From contig CABXBH010000006.1 of the NCBI GenBank assembly GCA_902510415.1, forward strand, positions 1 through 58,283: DNA of 58,283 nt, written 5' to 3'. Shown here in pieces: positions 19,990-29,929 of this stretch (position 1 is the stretch's first letter; the number at the start of each line of letters is the position of its first letter). The stretch is from an uncultured Bacteroidota bacterium. Its GTDB lineage: Bacteria > Bacteroidota > Bacteroidia > Flavobacteriales > Flavobacteriaceae. A model generated the notes under the pieces. The model was not told where the DNA came from, ran no database searches, and saw nothing but the letters and a program-made list of their open reading frames with translations. A program made the position numbers and the translations under genes.

Positions 19990-20814
19990 TTAAACGGCAA
20001 CTTTTCCTTTTATATGGGGATGCGGATTATAATTTTCAAGACTAAAGTCTTCAAATTTAAAGTCAAAAATATCTTTAATTTGATTATTCATTTTAATTGT
20101 AGGTAATGTTCTGGTTTCTCTTGTTAGTTGTAATTTCATTTGCTCAAAATGATTACTGTAGATATGTGCATCACCAAATGTATGAACAAAATCCCCTGGT
20201 TTTAAGTTACATACTTGTGCAATCATAAGGGTTAGTAATGAATAAGAAGCAATGTTAAATGGGACACCAAGAAAAATATCAGCACTTCTTTGATATAATT
20301 GGCATGATAGTTTCCCGTTAATAACATGAAATTGAAAAAATGCATGACAAGGGGGTAAGGCTGCTTTACCGTTTGCTACATTAGTTTCAAAAGATTGAGA
20401 TGTATCTGGTAAGACTGAAGGGTTCCATGCCGAAACCAGATGTCTTCTACTACTAGGATTTTTCTTTAAATCATAAATTAAGTTTTTTATCTGATCTATA
20501 CCGTCATTATTCCAGTTTCTCCACTGAAATCCGTAAACAGGACCTAAATCACCTTTTGAATCAGCCCATGCATTCCAGATATTTACACCATTTTCTTTTA
20601 AATATTTAATATTTGTATCCCCTTTTAGAAACCACAATAGTTCATATATAATTGACTTTAAATGGAGTTTTTTTGTTGTAACCATTGGAAAGCCTTCACT
20701 TAGATTAAATCTCATTTGATATCCAAAAACACTTTTTGTTCCTGTACCAGTTCTATCTTCTTTTGACGCTCCGTTTTTGAGTACGTGTTTTACTAAGTCT
20801 AAATATTGTTTCAT
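19990..20814 (-). CDS. thyA: Thymidylate synthase
   Basis: Converts dUMP and methylenetetrahydrofolate to dTMP and dihydrofolate. The 274-residue protein carries the nucleophile Cys156 in [12 protein letters not shown], the phosphate-binding RR pair in SSRRH (residues 123-124) and the [16 protein letters not shown] folate/dUMP segment. Relative to the E. coli enzyme there is an insertion of about ten residues just before the catalytic Cys, common in Bacteroidota. The gene is upstream of folA in the same direction. Confidence 0.97.
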   Translation of the reverse strand: MKQYLDLVKHVLKNGASKEDRTGTGTKSVFGYQMRFNLSEGFPMVTTKKLHLKSIIYELLWFLKGDTNIKYLKENGVNIWNAWADSKGDLGPVYGFQWRNWNNDGIDQIKNLIYDLKKNPSSRRHLVSAWNPSVLPDTSQSFETNVANGKAALPPCHAFFQFHVINGKLSCQLYQRSADIFLGVPFNIASYSLLTLMIAQVCNLKPGDFVHTFGDAHIYSNHFEQMKLQLTRETRTLPTIKMNNQIKDIFDFKFEDFSLENYNPHPHIKGKVAV

Positions 20815-20880
20815 ATCTGAGGTAAAAATAAATAATCCTCCAAATGAAAGCGATAAAGTGAAATAAAAGTTATTAACTTT

Positions 20881-22284
20881 TTAACCGATAATCATACCTG
20901 CTATTGTAGCAGATAGAAGTGAAGCTAAAGTTCCACCAATTAAGGCTTTAAATCCAAAATTTGATAGATTTTTTCTTTGCTTTGGCTCTAATGCTCCGAT
21001 ACCTCCAATCTGTATTCCAATTGACGCAAAATTTGCAAATCCACAGAGCATATATGTTGCAATAATTATTGATTTTTGGTAATTCAAGTGAATTAAATTT
21101 GATGCATCTTTTAAATCAGACAATTGAATATATCCAATGAATTCACTTGCAGCTAATTTTATTCCTAATAATTGCCCCATTAAAGTAATATCTTCTTTAG
21201 CTACTCCGATTAACCACATTACCGGTGCAAAAATATATCCTAAAATAAGTTCCAATGATAATTCTGAATACACAGTTTTATCACTAATCCAATCATTTAG
21301 ATTTATTAGGTCACCAAAGCCGCTTAATAAATAATTGATCAAAGCTATAAAGGCTATAAAAACTAAAAGCATTGCAGCTATATTTGCAGCTAACTTTAAC
21401 CCTTCAGATGTTCCAATTGAAATCGCATCTAAAAAATTAGAACCTATTTTATCTTGAGAAACCTCTACATTAGAATCAATTTTTTTAGTTTCTGGATAAA
21501 GTATTTTAGATATTACGATAGCTCCTGGTGCAGCCATTACTGAAGCTGTTAGAAGATGTTTTGCATAATAAATCTTTAGTTCAGGGTCTTCTCCTCCAAG
21601 AAATCCAATATATGCCGCAAGAACTCCACCTGCAACCGTTGCCATTCCTCCAATCATTACTAGTAGAATTTCTGATTTTGACATTTTTTCAAGGTATGCC
21701 TTTATCATTAGAGGTGATTCTGTTTGTCCTAGAAATATGTTTCCTGCTACACTTAGACTTTCAGGTCCTGAAACTCCAAGTAGTTTTGATAATAGTAGAG
21801 CCATTACCTTAACTATTTTTTGAATAATTCCTAGGTAGAATAAAATTGAAGTAAGTGCAGCAAAGAAAATTACTGTTGGAAGAATTGAAAAAATAAATAC
21901 ATTTCCAAAATTTTCAGCACTGACTAAATCACCAAATAAAAATTTTGTTCCCTCCATTGTAAAATCAAGGATTTTTACAAAGACTTTTCCAGCACCTTCA
22001 AATATCATTTTTACCCAAGATATTTTTAAAACCCCAACAGCTAAAATTAGCTGAAGTATTAGTCCAGTAGCGGCAGTTTTCCAATTTATTGCTTTTTTAT
22101 TATTTGAAAGTAGGTATGTTGCGAATATCAAAAAAGTAATACCTAAGATTCCTCTAAAGAAACCTTCAGTGGTAAAACCACTACTAGGAATTATATTATG
22201 TTCTTGTGCAAAGACAATATTATTGCTTAATATAAATAATAATAAAGAAAAACATATTTTTTTATTATCTGTTAGAAATTTCAT
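20881..22284 (-). CDS. Concentrative nucleoside transporter (NupC/CNT family)
   Basis: Inner-membrane symporter of 467 residues that takes up nucleosides with H+ or Na+. The N-terminal hydrophobic stretch ending in VFAQ looks like a cleavable signal peptide, followed by about ten membrane segments. Family motifs include GQTESPLMIKAYLEKMSKSE, the re-entrant loop that contacts the nucleoside, and the later GFANFASIGIQIGG. It lies between a DUF151 nuclease gene, which it overlaps by 20 bases, and thyA. Two deoxynucleoside kinases elsewhere in the window could phosphorylate what it imports. Confidence 0.92.
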   Translation of the reverse strand: MKFLTDNKKICFSLLLFILSNNIVFAQEHNIIPSSGFTTEGFFRGILGITFLIFATYLLSNNKKAINWKTAATGLILQLILAVGVLKISWVKMIFEGAGKVFVKILDFTMEGTKFLFGDLVSAENFGNVFIFSILPTVIFFAALTSILFYLGIIQKIVKVMALLLSKLLGVSGPESLSVAGNIFLGQTESPLMIKAYLEKMSKSEILLVMIGGMATVAGGVLAAYIGFLGGEDPELKIYYAKHLLTASVMAAPGAIVISKILYPETKKIDSNVEVSQDKIGSNFLDAISIGTSEGLKLAANIAAMLLVFIAFIALINYLLSGFGDLINLNDWISDKTVYSELSLELILGYIFAPVMWLIGVAKEDITLMGQLLGIKLAASEFIGYIQLSDLKDASNLIHLNYQKSIIIATYMLCGFANFASIGIQIGGIGALEPKQRKNLSNFGFKALIGGTLASLLSATIAGMIIG

Positions 22285-22861
22285 CTCTTATTTTTGCTGC
22301 TGATTCATAATTTTCATTTTGAACAGCATGTTTTAATAGGTCCTCCAACTCTTCGATTGACTTTTCTTTTAAATCAGAGTTTGTGATTTCAGAATTTTGC
22401 TCTGAAAACAATTCTTTTAACAATGATTTTTCGTCAATTTCTGTTTCAACTTGTATCACAACACCTGCCTTTTCAAGAATATTTTCATAAGTGTAAATCG
22501 GAGCTTCAAATCTGATTGCTAATGCAATTGCATCACTAGATCTAGAATCAATAATTTCTTCTATGCCATCTCTTTCACAAATCACACTTGAATAAAAAAC
22601 ACCATCAACAAGTTTATGAATTATTACTTGCTTTATTTTAATATCAAATCTTATACAGAAATTTTTAAATAAGTCGTGAGTTAATGGTCTAGGAGGTTTA
22701 ATCTCTTTTTCAATTGCAATTGCGATCGATTGAGCCTCATTGGTTCCAATTACGATTGGTAATTTTCTCTCCCCCTCAATTTCACTTAAAATTAATGCAT
22801 AAGCACCGTTTTGGGTTTGACTGTAGGAAATTCCATTAATTAATAATTGAATAAGATTCAT
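22265..22861 (-). CDS. Bifunctional nuclease family protein (DUF151) with UVR motif
   Basis: A 198-residue soluble protein. Residues 1 to about 140 are the DUF151/BFN domain: LPIVIGTNEAQSIAIAIE then RPLTHDLF and SRSSDAIALAIRFEAPIY. Characterised relatives have RNase and DNase activity. Residues about 165-198 form a UvrB/UvrC-type helical hairpin (ELEDLLKHAVQNENYESAAK, then IRDEI), a protein-contact module. This two-domain form is common in Bacteroidota and its partner is unknown. It is 41 bases after etfA and overlaps the nucleoside transporter gene. Confidence 0.88.
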   Translation of the reverse strand: MNLIQLLINGISYSQTQNGAYALILSEIEGERKLPIVIGTNEAQSIAIAIEKEIKPPRPLTHDLFKNFCIRFDIKIKQVIIHKLVDGVFYSSVICERDGIEEIIDSRSSDAIALAIRFEAPIYTYENILEKAGVVIQVETEIDEKSLLKELFSEQNSEITNSDLKEKSIEELEDLLKHAVQNENYESAAKIRDEISNR

Positions 22862-22902
22862 ATAGTAAAACTAATGTTATTTTTTATTTAAAAAAATAAA
22901 GC

Positions 22903-23868
22903 TTAATCATTTACAGATTTAAATTCTTTTAGTTTGTCAATTAATTTTGGAACAACTTCAAAAGCATCCCCGACTATACCATAGTCAGCTGCTTTGAAAA
23001 AAGGAGCATCAGGATCAGTATTGATTACAACTTTAGTTTTGGATGAATTTACACCAGCCAAATGTTGAATAGCTCCAGAAATTCCAATAGCAATATATAA
23101 ATTTGATGAAACTGGCTTACCTGTCTGTCCAACGTGTTCACTATGCGGCCTCCATCCTAGGTCAGAAACTGGCTTAGAACATGCAGTAGCCCCTCCTAAA
23201 ACATCAGCTAGATTTTCAATTAAATGCCAATTTTCAGGACCCTTTAATCCTCTTCCGCCTGAAATAACAACATCAGCATCTGCAATTGTTACTTTATTCG
23301 TTGTCTTCTCAATAGACATAATTTTATTTCTTGGAACTTCAATATTAAAGTCATAATCAATCAGTTTATGCTCGCATGGATTTTCTTTTAAACCAAAGGA
23401 ATTCTTAGATAACGCTAACATACGGTTAGCTTTTAAGATTTCAACTGTTTCAAAAGCTTTGTTAGTAAAGGTATTTCTTTTAACTGTTAAAATTTCGCCA
23501 TCAATCGGTTTTGAGATAACATTCGTAACATATCCAGCATCTAATTTAACAGATAGAATTCCTCCAATATATTTAGAGTTTGAGCTAGAACTCAATATGA
23601 GTGTATTGCAATTTTCGTTATCAAAAATTTCACAAATACATTCAGAATATATCTCAGGATCAAAATCTTTGAGTTTAGTATTATTTGAATTAATTACTTT
23701 TTTAACCCCGTAAGCTGATAATTTTTCTGGATTTGTGGCATTAAAACATAAAGCCGTAACTTCTTTGTTTAAATCAGTCCCTATTTCAAAAGCAAAGGAA
23801 GCGATTTCAAATGCATCTTTTTTAAACTTTCCCTTATCGTCTGTTTCTGCAAAAATTAAAATTCCCAT
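22903..23868 (-). CDS. etfA: Electron transfer flavoprotein alpha subunit
   Basis: FAD-binding subunit of the soluble ETF that collects electrons from acyl-CoA dehydrogenases. The C-terminal FAD domain shows SGGRGLKGPENW, the KPVSDLGWRPHSEHVGQTGK region (GQTGK being the diagnostic part) and IAIGISGAIQH. The frame is open further upstream to 23904, but the ATG at 23868 gives the usual MGILIFAE start and lies one base after the etfB stop codon, so it is chosen (321 residues). Confidence 0.95.
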   Translation of the reverse strand: MGILIFAETDDKGKFKKDAFEIASFAFEIGTDLNKEVTALCFNATNPEKLSAYGVKKVINSNNTKLKDFDPEIYSECICEIFDNENCNTLILSSSSNSKYIGGILSVKLDAGYVTNVISKPIDGEILTVKRNTFTNKAFETVEILKANRMLALSKNSFGLKENPCEHKLIDYDFNIEVPRNKIMSIEKTTNKVTIADADVVISGGRGLKGPENWHLIENLADVLGGATACSKPVSDLGWRPHSEHVGQTGKPVSSNLYIAIGISGAIQHLAGVNSSKTKVVINTDPDAPFFKAADYGIVGDAFEVVPKLIDKLKEFKSVND

Positions 23869-23869
23869 A

Positions 23870-24616
23870 TTATATTGCTTTTGCTTCGTTATGTAATAAA
23901 TCAATTAGTTTTTCAATTTCATCAGAAGATACTAAGGTAACTTCACTTTTTGGCATCGGTTTCTCAAAGCTTTTTGAATTAGTGGCATAATTATTTTCAG
24001 CTGTTTCAATAACTACCAATTCTTTTTTTCTTGCCATCATTATTCCTCTCATATTAGGAATTCTTAAATCGTTTTCTTCAACCAAGCCTTTTTGACCTCC
24101 AATAATTAAAGGAAGAGAAGTAGAAATATTTTCTTTTCCTCCTTCAATTTCTCTTGATGCTTCAACATTATTTCCAGATATCTTTAAGTCAATACATTTA
24201 TCAATAAAATTTATTTTAGTTAGTGCTGAAATCATTCCTGGTACCATGCCTCCATTATAATCAATAGATTCTCTTCCAGCAATTACCAAATCATATTCAT
24301 TTTGTTTGATATAGTTTGTAATGTGTTTGGCAACAGAGTATCCGTCTTTTGGTTCACAATTAATTCTTATCGCCTTGTCTGCACCTATTGCCAAGGCTTT
24401 TCTTAATGTTGATTCTGTGTCTTGTAGCCCAACATTAATTACATCAACTTGAGCATTATCTTTTTCTTTAAACCATATTGCTCTAGTCAATCCAAATTCA
24501 TCATTAGGATTAATAACAAATTGTACTCCAGCTTTGTCAAACTTACTGTTATTATCAGAAAAATTAATCTTTGATGTTGTATCAGGAACGTGACTTATAC
24601 ATACAAGAATTTTCAT
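23870..24616 (-). CDS. etfB: Electron transfer flavoprotein beta subunit
   Basis: AMP-binding partner of EtfA, 248 residues. It shows MKILVCISHVPDTTSKI at the N-terminus, the GADKAIRI and VIAGRESIDYNGGMVPGM segments of the family and the C-terminal anchor helix that embraces EtfA. It is the first gene of a minus-strand run (etfB-etfA-DUF151-CNT) and diverges from pdhB across 131 bases. Confidence 0.95.
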   Translation of the reverse strand: MKILVCISHVPDTTSKINFSDNNSKFDKAGVQFVINPNDEFGLTRAIWFKEKDNAQVDVINVGLQDTESTLRKALAIGADKAIRINCEPKDGYSVAKHITNYIKQNEYDLVIAGRESIDYNGGMVPGMISALTKINFIDKCIDLKISGNNVEASREIEGGKENISTSLPLIIGGQKGLVEENDLRIPNMRGIMMARKKELVVIETAENNYATNSKSFEKPMPKSEVTLVSSDEIEKLIDLLHNEAKAI

Positions 24617-24723
24617 AAAATATATTTGTATAAATTGTTCTTCAAAGTTACTAATTTGAAGAATAAAAATCTTTAAATAATAAATATTTTTAACATATTT
24701 ATGATTAAATTTATCACCTTTAT

Positions 24724-24731
24724 TATTTTTG
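24724..24731 (+). promoter_or_regulatory. Predicted -7 element of pdhB
   Basis: TATTTTTG matches TAnnTTTG exactly and ends 16 bases before the pdhB ATG, giving a very short 5' leader. No convincing -33 element was found at the expected distance. Confidence 0.45.
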
Positions 24732-24747
24732 ACAAAAATTAGATTTT

Positions 24748-25725
24748 ATGAGGACTATTCAATTTAGGGAAGCTGTTTGTGAGGCAATGAGTGAAGAAAT
24801 GAGAAATGATGAAAGCATCTTTCTAATGGGTGAGGAGGTTGCCGAATATAATGGTGCTTACAAAGCGTCGAAAGGAATGTTAGACGAATTTGGACCTAAA
24901 AGAGTAATTGATACCCCAATTTCAGAACTTGGTTTTGCTGGTGTAGCTATCGGTTCAACCATGACCGGAAATAGACCAATTGTAGAATATATGACATTTA
25001 ATTTTTCCCTGGTTGGAATAGATCAAATTATAAATAATGCAGCTAAAATAAGGCAAATGTCAGGTGGTCAATTTAACTGCCCTATAGTTTTTAGGGGTCC
25101 TACAGCTTCTGCTGGACAATTAGCAGCTACACATTCTCAAGCTTTTGAAAATTGGTTTGCTAATACGCCTGGCCTTAAGGTAATTGTACCATCGAATCCT
25201 TATGATGCAAAGGGTTTATTAAAATCAGCAATCAGAGATGACGATCCAGTAATCTTTATGGAAAGTGAACAGATGTATGGTGATAAAGGTGAAATACCTG
25301 AAGGAGAATATACAATTCCAATTGGAGTTGCTGATATTAAAAGGGATGGTTCCGATGTAACAATTGTTTCTTTTGGAAAAATTATCAAGGAAGCATATAA
25401 AGCCGCAGATGAACTTGAAAAAGAAAATATTTCATGTGAAATAATCGATTTAAGAACTGTGCGGCCAATGGATCATGATACTATTCTTACTTCAGTAAAA
25501 AAAACAAATAGACTTGTAATTTTAGAGGAAGCCTGGCCATTTGGTAATGTAGCAACTGAAATAACCTACCAAGTACAATCTAAAGCATTTGATTATTTAG
25601 ATGCACCAATTGAAAAAATTAATACTGCTGATACACCTGCTCCATATTCACCGGTTCTATTAAAAGAATGGTTACCTAATAGCGAAGATGTTATAAAGGC
25701 AGTGAAGAAAGTACTCTACAAATAA
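24748..25725 (+). CDS. pdhB: Pyruvate dehydrogenase E1 component, beta subunit
   Basis: Beta chain of the thiamine-diphosphate E1 enzyme that starts oxidative decarboxylation of pyruvate. At 325 residues it shows FLMGEEVAEYNGAYKASKGM (Glu of the ThDP site), DTPISELGFAGVAIGSTMTG (TPISE and GFAG being diagnostic), FRGPTASAGQLAATHSQAFE (in part GPTASAGQLAATHSQ) and the C-terminal EEAWPFGNVATEI. No alpha subunit or E2 is adjacent, as often happens in Flavobacteriia where pdhB is apart from pdhA-pdhC. It could in principle belong to a related branched-chain E1, but the motifs fit PdhB better. Confidence 0.92.
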   Translation: MRTIQFREAVCEAMSEEMRNDESIFLMGEEVAEYNGAYKASKGMLDEFGPKRVIDTPISELGFAGVAIGSTMTGNRPIVEYMTFNFSLVGIDQIINNAAKIRQMSGGQFNCPIVFRGPTASAGQLAATHSQAFENWFANTPGLKVIVPSNPYDAKGLLKSAIRDDDPVIFMESEQMYGDKGEIPEGEYTIPIGVADIKRDGSDVTIVSFGKIIKEAYKAADELEKENISCEIIDLRTVRPMDHDTILTSVKKTNRLVILEEAWPFGNVATEITYQVQSKAFDYLDAPIEKINTADTPAPYSPVLLKEWLPNSEDVIKAVKKVLYK

Positions 25726-25758
25726 TTAAAGAGTTTTTCGTAATTAACTCTATTTCAC

Positions 25759-25766
25759 TATTTTTG
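25759..25766 (+). promoter_or_regulatory. Predicted -7 element of the membrane pyrophosphatase gene
   Basis: TATTTTTG matches TAnnTTTG and lies 22 bases before the ATG. A short 6-bp inverted repeat (AGAGTT/AACTCT) just upstream could be a weak terminator for pdhB. Confidence 0.45.
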
Positions 25767-25788
25767 CCAACTAATTAAAAAATTAACT

Positions 25789-28422
25789 ATGGATTCAATG
25801 ATGATATACATGCCAATAATCATGTCACTTTTAGGACTTTCTTATGTTTTTGTAAGAAGATCTTGGGTAATGAAACAAGATGCAGGTGACGGAAAAATGA
25901 AAGAGATTTCTGATCACATTTACGAAGGAGCTTTAGCTTTCTTGAATGCTGAATATCGTTTATTAACAATCTTTGTACTTGTAGTAAGTGCAGTTTTAGC
26001 AGGTATTTCATTTATTGTACCTACAACACACATCTTAATTGTTGTTTCATTCATATTTGGTGCATTTTTCTCTGCATACGCAGGAAATATTGGGATGAAG
26101 ATTGCAACTAAAACTAATGTCAGAACTACGCAAGCTGCTAAAACATCTTTACCAAATGCACTTAAAATTTCATTTGCAGGTGGTACGGTAATGGGATTAG
26201 GTGTTGCAGGCTTAGCGGTGTTAGGTTTAACAGCCTTTTTTATCATATTTTTCAACCACTTTATGGATGGTGTTTGGTCTGCTACTGATTATGGGTCTGC
26301 AAGCGATACTATGACTATAGTACTTGAAACACTTGCTGGATTTTCATTAGGTGCAGAATCGATTGCTTTATTTGCAAGAGTTGGTGGTGGAATCTACACT
26401 AAAGCTGCTGATGTTGGTGCTGATTTAGTCGGAAAAGTTGAAGCCGGTATTCCAGAAGATGATCCTAGAAATCCAGCTACAATTGCTGATAATGTTGGAG
26501 ATAATGTTGGAGATGTTGCTGGTATGGGTGCTGATTTATTTGGATCATATGTAGCAACTGTACTAGCTGCAATGGTTCTTGGAAATTATGTGATAGTAGA
26601 TATGGGCGGTTCTATCGAAGATGCTTTTGGAGGAATCGGACCAATTTTATTACCTATGGCTATTGCAGGTGTTGGTATTATAATTTCATTAATAGGTACA
26701 TTATTTGTAAAAATTAATTCTAACGATGCAAAAGAGGATGAAGTTATGGGTGCTCTTAACAAAGGAAATGGCATCTCAATTGTGTTGGTTGCAATATCTT
26801 GTTTTTTTCTTGTAGATTATATGCTTCCAGGAACTTTAAATATGGAATTTTTTGGTGAAGGATTAAAAGAAATTCCTTCTATGAATGTATTCTATGCAAC
26901 ATTAACAGGTTTAATCGTTGGATGGTTTATTTCAGCAATTACTGAATATTACACGGGATTGGGTAAAAAACCTGTTCTTGAAATTGTTCAAAAATCAAGT
27001 ACTGGAGCAGCCACAAATATTATTGCGGGTTTAGCAACGGGTATGATTTCAACTTTTGGATCGGTTATCTTATTTGCTGCAGCAATTTGGGCGGCATATG
27101 CATTTGCAGGATTTTACGGAGTTGCATTATCTGCTTCAGCTATGATGGCTACAACTGGTATGCAATTAGCAATTGATGCATTTGGACCAATTTCTGATAA
27201 TGCTGGAGGTGTTGCTGAAATGAGTGGTCAAGATCCTATTGTTAGAGAAAGAACAGATATATTGGATTCAGTTGGTAACACTACTGCTGCTACTGGAAAA
27301 GGTTTTGCAATTGCTTCAGCTGCACTTACTTCACTTGCATTATTTGCAGCTTATGTAACATTCACCGGGATTGAGGGTATTAATATATTCAAAGCTCCAG
27401 TTTTAGCAATGTTATTTATCGGTGGAATGGTACCTGTGGTATTTTCAGCTTTAGCTATGAATGCCGTAGGAAAGGCTGCTATGGAAATGGTGTATGAGGT
27501 AAGAAGACAGTTTAAAGAAATCCCTGGAATTATGAAAGGGAAAGCAAAGCCAGAATACGATAAGTGTGTTGATATTTCAACAAAGGCATCTCTAAGAGAA
27601 ATGATGCTTCCGGGAATTTTAACAATCGGAACACCAATTATAATTACTGTTCTACCAATGTTATTTGGATTAGAAAATCAATTAATTGCAGAGATGCTTG
27701 GAGGATATATGGCTGGTGTTACCGTTAGTGGTGTTTTATGGGCAATTTTCCAAAACAATGCTGGTGGTGCTTGGGATAATGCAAAAAAATCTTTTGAAGC
27801 AGGCGTTGAAATTAACGGAGAAATGACGTTTAAAGGATCCGATGCGCACAAGGCATCTGTTACTGGTGATACAGTTGGAGATCCTTTCAAAGACACGTCT
27901 GGTCCTTCAATGAATATTCTAATTAAGCTTACCTGTCTAATAGGTTTGGTTATTGCTCCAATTTTAGGAGGTCATGGAACACATGAAACGGATGATATAG
28001 CTACTCCTTACATATATGACGCTACTTATCTTGACACTTTTGAAATGGGTAGTGAGAAGAAAGTATTGATTGTACAATCCATGGTAAGAGATTTAATAGC
28101 GAAAGATTATAAAAAAGTTGCAGAATATTTATCAGAAGATATTGTTTTTAATCTTTCTGATGGTTCATCGATTGAAGGAAAGGAATCTGCTATTAAACAT
28201 ATTTCTGATACTTATTCAGGTGTTAATATCAAAGATTACAATGTTGCTGTAAATCTTGCTGTTACAGGTGACAATGGCGATGAATGGGTTCTTTTGTGGG
28301 ATAATGGAAAAGTTGTAAATGATAATGGGGATGTTATTGCACAACAAAGTTGGATGGAATCATTTCGATTTGAAGGAGATAAAATCTCATTTATTAATCA
28401 ATATTCTAAGTCAAGAAATTAA
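25789..28422 (+). CDS. hppA: Membrane-bound K+-dependent pyrophosphatase with C-terminal NTF2-like domain
   Basis: Ion pump that uses pyrophosphate hydrolysis to move H+ (or Na+) across the inner membrane. Residues 1 to about 745 are the 16-helix M-PPase: [21 protein letters not shown] and the C-terminal [12 protein letters not shown] are present. Ala500 in [10 protein letters not shown] marks the K+-dependent class. The gating glutamate is not at its usual place (Gly252 in ADLFGSY, position 6.53) but at Glu190 ([10 protein letters not shown], position 5.43, seven residues before Arg197), a subtype I recall from Flavobacterium H+-pumps. Residues about 755-877 add a soluble domain resembling SnoaL/NTF2-like folds ([20 protein letters not shown]). 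M-PPase C-termini face the periplasm, so this tail should too. Confidence 0.93.
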   Translation: MDSMMIYMPIIMSLLGLSYVFVRRSWVMKQDAGDGKMKEISDHIYEGALAFLNAEYRLLTIFVLVVSAVLAGISFIVPTTHILIVVSFIFGAFFSAYAGNIGMKIATKTNVRTTQAAKTSLPNALKISFAGGTVMGLGVAGLAVLGLTAFFIIFFNHFMDGVWSATDYGSASDTMTIVLETLAGFSLGAESIALFARVGGGIYTKAADVGADLVGKVEAGIPEDDPRNPATIADNVGDNVGDVAGMGADLFGSYVATVLAAMVLGNYVIVDMGGSIEDAFGGIGPILLPMAIAGVGIIISLIGTLFVKINSNDAKEDEVMGALNKGNGISIVLVAISCFFLVDYMLPGTLNMEFFGEGLKEIPSMNVFYATLTGLIVGWFISAITEYYTGLGKKPVLEIVQKSSTGAATNIIAGLATGMISTFGSVILFAAAIWAAYAFAGFYGVALSASAMMATTGMQLAIDAFGPISDNAGGVAEMSGQDPIVRERTDILDSVGNTTAATGKGFAIASAALTSLALFAAYVTFTGIEGINIFKAPVLAMLFIGGMVPVVFSALAMNAVGKAAMEMVYEVRRQFKEIPGIMKGKAKPEYDKCVDISTKASLREMMLPGILTIGTPIIITVLPMLFGLENQLIAEMLGGYMAGVTVSGVLWAIFQNNAGGAWDNAKKSFEAGVEINGEMTFKGSDAHKASVTGDTVGDPFKDTSGPSMNILIKLTCLIGLVIAPILGGHGTHETDDIATPYIYDATYLDTFEMGSEKKVLIVQSMVRDLIAKDYKKVAEYLSEDIVFNLSDGSSIEGKESAIKHISDTYSGVNIKDYNVAVNLAVTGDNGDEWVLLWDNGKVVNDNGDVIAQQSWMESFRFEGDKISFINQYSKSRN

Positions 28423-28424
28423 AT

Positions 28425-28455
28425 AAAAAAAGGCCTCAATTTGAGGCCTTTTTTT
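28425..28455. terminator. Bidirectional terminator between pyrophosphatase and kinase genes
   Basis: AGGCCTCAA (28431-28439) and TTGAGGCCT (28441-28449) form a strong stem flanked by A-runs on the left and T-runs on the right, so it works in both directions. It sits exactly between two convergent stop codons. Confidence 0.92.
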
Positions 28456-29059
28456 ATTTCATCTTTTTATCAATTAATGATATAATTTTTTTTAGGTCTT
28501 CATTGTTTTCAACAAAATCTAAATCATCAATATCAATTATTAAAAGTTCACCTTTCTTGTAATTATGTATCCAAGCTTCATATCGCTCGTTTAATCTACT
28601 TAAATATTCTATGCTTATAGAATTTTCATATTCTCTTCCTCTTTTATGTATTTGTGAGACAAGGTTTGGAATACTACTTCTTAAATAAATTAATATGTCA
28701 GGTGGTGCAACATTTTCCTCCATTAAATCAAACAAGGATTTATAGTTTTCAAAATCACGATTAGTCATCAGACCCATTGCATGTAAATTTGGAGCAAAGA
28801 TATTGGCGTCTTCATAGATTGTCCTGTCTTGAATGACATTCTTATTTTTTTTGCGAATTTCTTTAACTTGTCTAAATCTGCTATTTAAAAAATAAATTTG
28901 AAGGTTAAAACTCCATCTTTCCATTTGATTATAAAAATCATCTAGATATGGATTCTTGACTACATCTTCTAGTTCTCTGTTAAATTTGTAATGTTTTGCA
29001 AGGTATTTTGTCAATGTGGTTTTACCTGCACCAATATTTCCTGCTATAGCTATGTGCAT
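28454..29059 (-). CDS. Deoxynucleoside kinase
   Basis: Phosphorylates deoxynucleosides for salvage into dNTPs. In 201 residues it has P-loop GNIGAGKT (7-14), the catalytic/base-site motif DRTIYED (Asp78, Arg79), and the lid KRGREYE (139-145). This is the canonical pattern, unlike the kinase half of the FolK fusion at 5303-6427, which lacks the Arg of this motif. Substrate specificity (dAdo/dGuo versus dCyd) cannot be read from sequence. The start codon is one base from the end of the exported-protein gene. Confidence 0.93.
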   Translation of the reverse strand: MHIAIAGNIGAGKTTLTKYLAKHYKFNRELEDVVKNPYLDDFYNQMERWSFNLQIYFLNSRFRQVKEIRKKNKNVIQDRTIYEDANIFAPNLHAMGLMTNRDFENYKSLFDLMEENVAPPDILIYLRSSIPNLVSQIHKRGREYENSISIEYLSRLNERYEAWIHNYKKGELLIIDIDDLDFVENNEDLKKIISLIDKKMK

Positions 29060-29060
29060 T

Positions 29061-29840
29061 TTAATATGTTAAAATTAAATATTTATTTAAATGATCCTTG
29101 TCATAAATATACAAGGTTTCATTGATTACGAAAAAATCTTTTATAAATAATTTTTCAAGATTAATTTTTATAAATAATTCCTCTTCATTTTTAAAATGAA
29201 ACAACTCCTTATTATTTGACAGAATAACATCATTCTTATAAAACCCTAGTCTAGAGAATTCATTTTTATTTTCTGTTTTAAAAATTATCAAACCGTTATA
29301 ATTAATTTTATAAAGAAAATTTTTTGTCAAAACCCATAAATAATTATAATTACTTTTCATATCTATCAACTTTCCGTTAATCTGAGTCTCTATATTATCA
29401 ATGAACAATTTTTTAAAAAAATCAAATTTTTTTATCCTCGTAACGGATTCGTCAAATACCCAAATATTATTTTCATTTGCAGATGATATGTCAGAAATTT
29501 CATATAATGATGAGATTTCATTAAAGTTGACTCTCGTTATTTCGTTTAAAAAATTATCAAGAATTACAAGGGTGTTATAATTTGAATACCATAATTTGAG
29601 CTTAAAGTTGTTATAAAAATCAACTTTACTGAGAGGGCCTATCGATGAATCTGAAAAAACATAATCCTCTCCTTTTCTTAACATATCATCTTCTAAAAAA
29701 TATAATTCCCCTATGTTATCAATTGAAATTAATTGATAACTATCATTGATTTTGATATTATCAATTTTATCTAAAGTAATCTGGCTATAAGCTAAAAAAG
29801 AATTTAAAAAAATAAAAAGAAACAATAATTTTAATCGCAT
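29061..29840 (-). CDS. Exported protein of unknown function, possible propeller
   Basis: A 259-residue protein I do not recognise. The N-terminus (MRLKLLFLFIFLNSFLAYSQ) is a clear signal peptide, so it should be periplasmic or on the outer membrane. The body alternates short hydrophobic strands with polar turns and has repeating units of about 35-45 residues containing patterns such as ISIDNIGELYFLEDDML, then DISSANENNIWVFDE and MKSNYNYLWVLTKN. This repetition suggests a beta-propeller. The ATG at 29840 is chosen over an in-frame TTG at 29855. It ends one base before the deoxynucleoside kinase start, so the two share a transcript. Confidence 0.7.
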   Translation of the reverse strand: MRLKLLFLFIFLNSFLAYSQITLDKIDNIKINDSYQLISIDNIGELYFLEDDMLRKGEDYVFSDSSIGPLSKVDFYNNFKLKLWYSNYNTLVILDNFLNEITRVNFNEISSLYEISDISSANENNIWVFDESVTRIKKFDFFKKLFIDNIETQINGKLIDMKSNYNYLWVLTKNFLYKINYNGLIIFKTENKNEFSRLGFYKNDVILSNNKELFHFKNEEELFIKINLEKLFIKDFFVINETLYIYDKDHLNKYLILTY

Positions 29841-29929
29841 AATATTAATGTACAAAAATATTATGATTAATTTAACTTGATATTAACAGTGCTAAAAACG
29901 CCCAATATCTATATTTAAAAAAAAATAAA

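Noticed and set aside
23869-23904. Longer EtfA start
   Set aside because: It would overlap the etfB end and add residues not found in EtfA; the ATG one base after the etfB stop fits.
25820-26255. Minus-strand reading frames inside the pyrophosphatase gene
   Set aside because: They are shadow frames of a strongly conserved membrane protein, with no family resemblance and no promoter.
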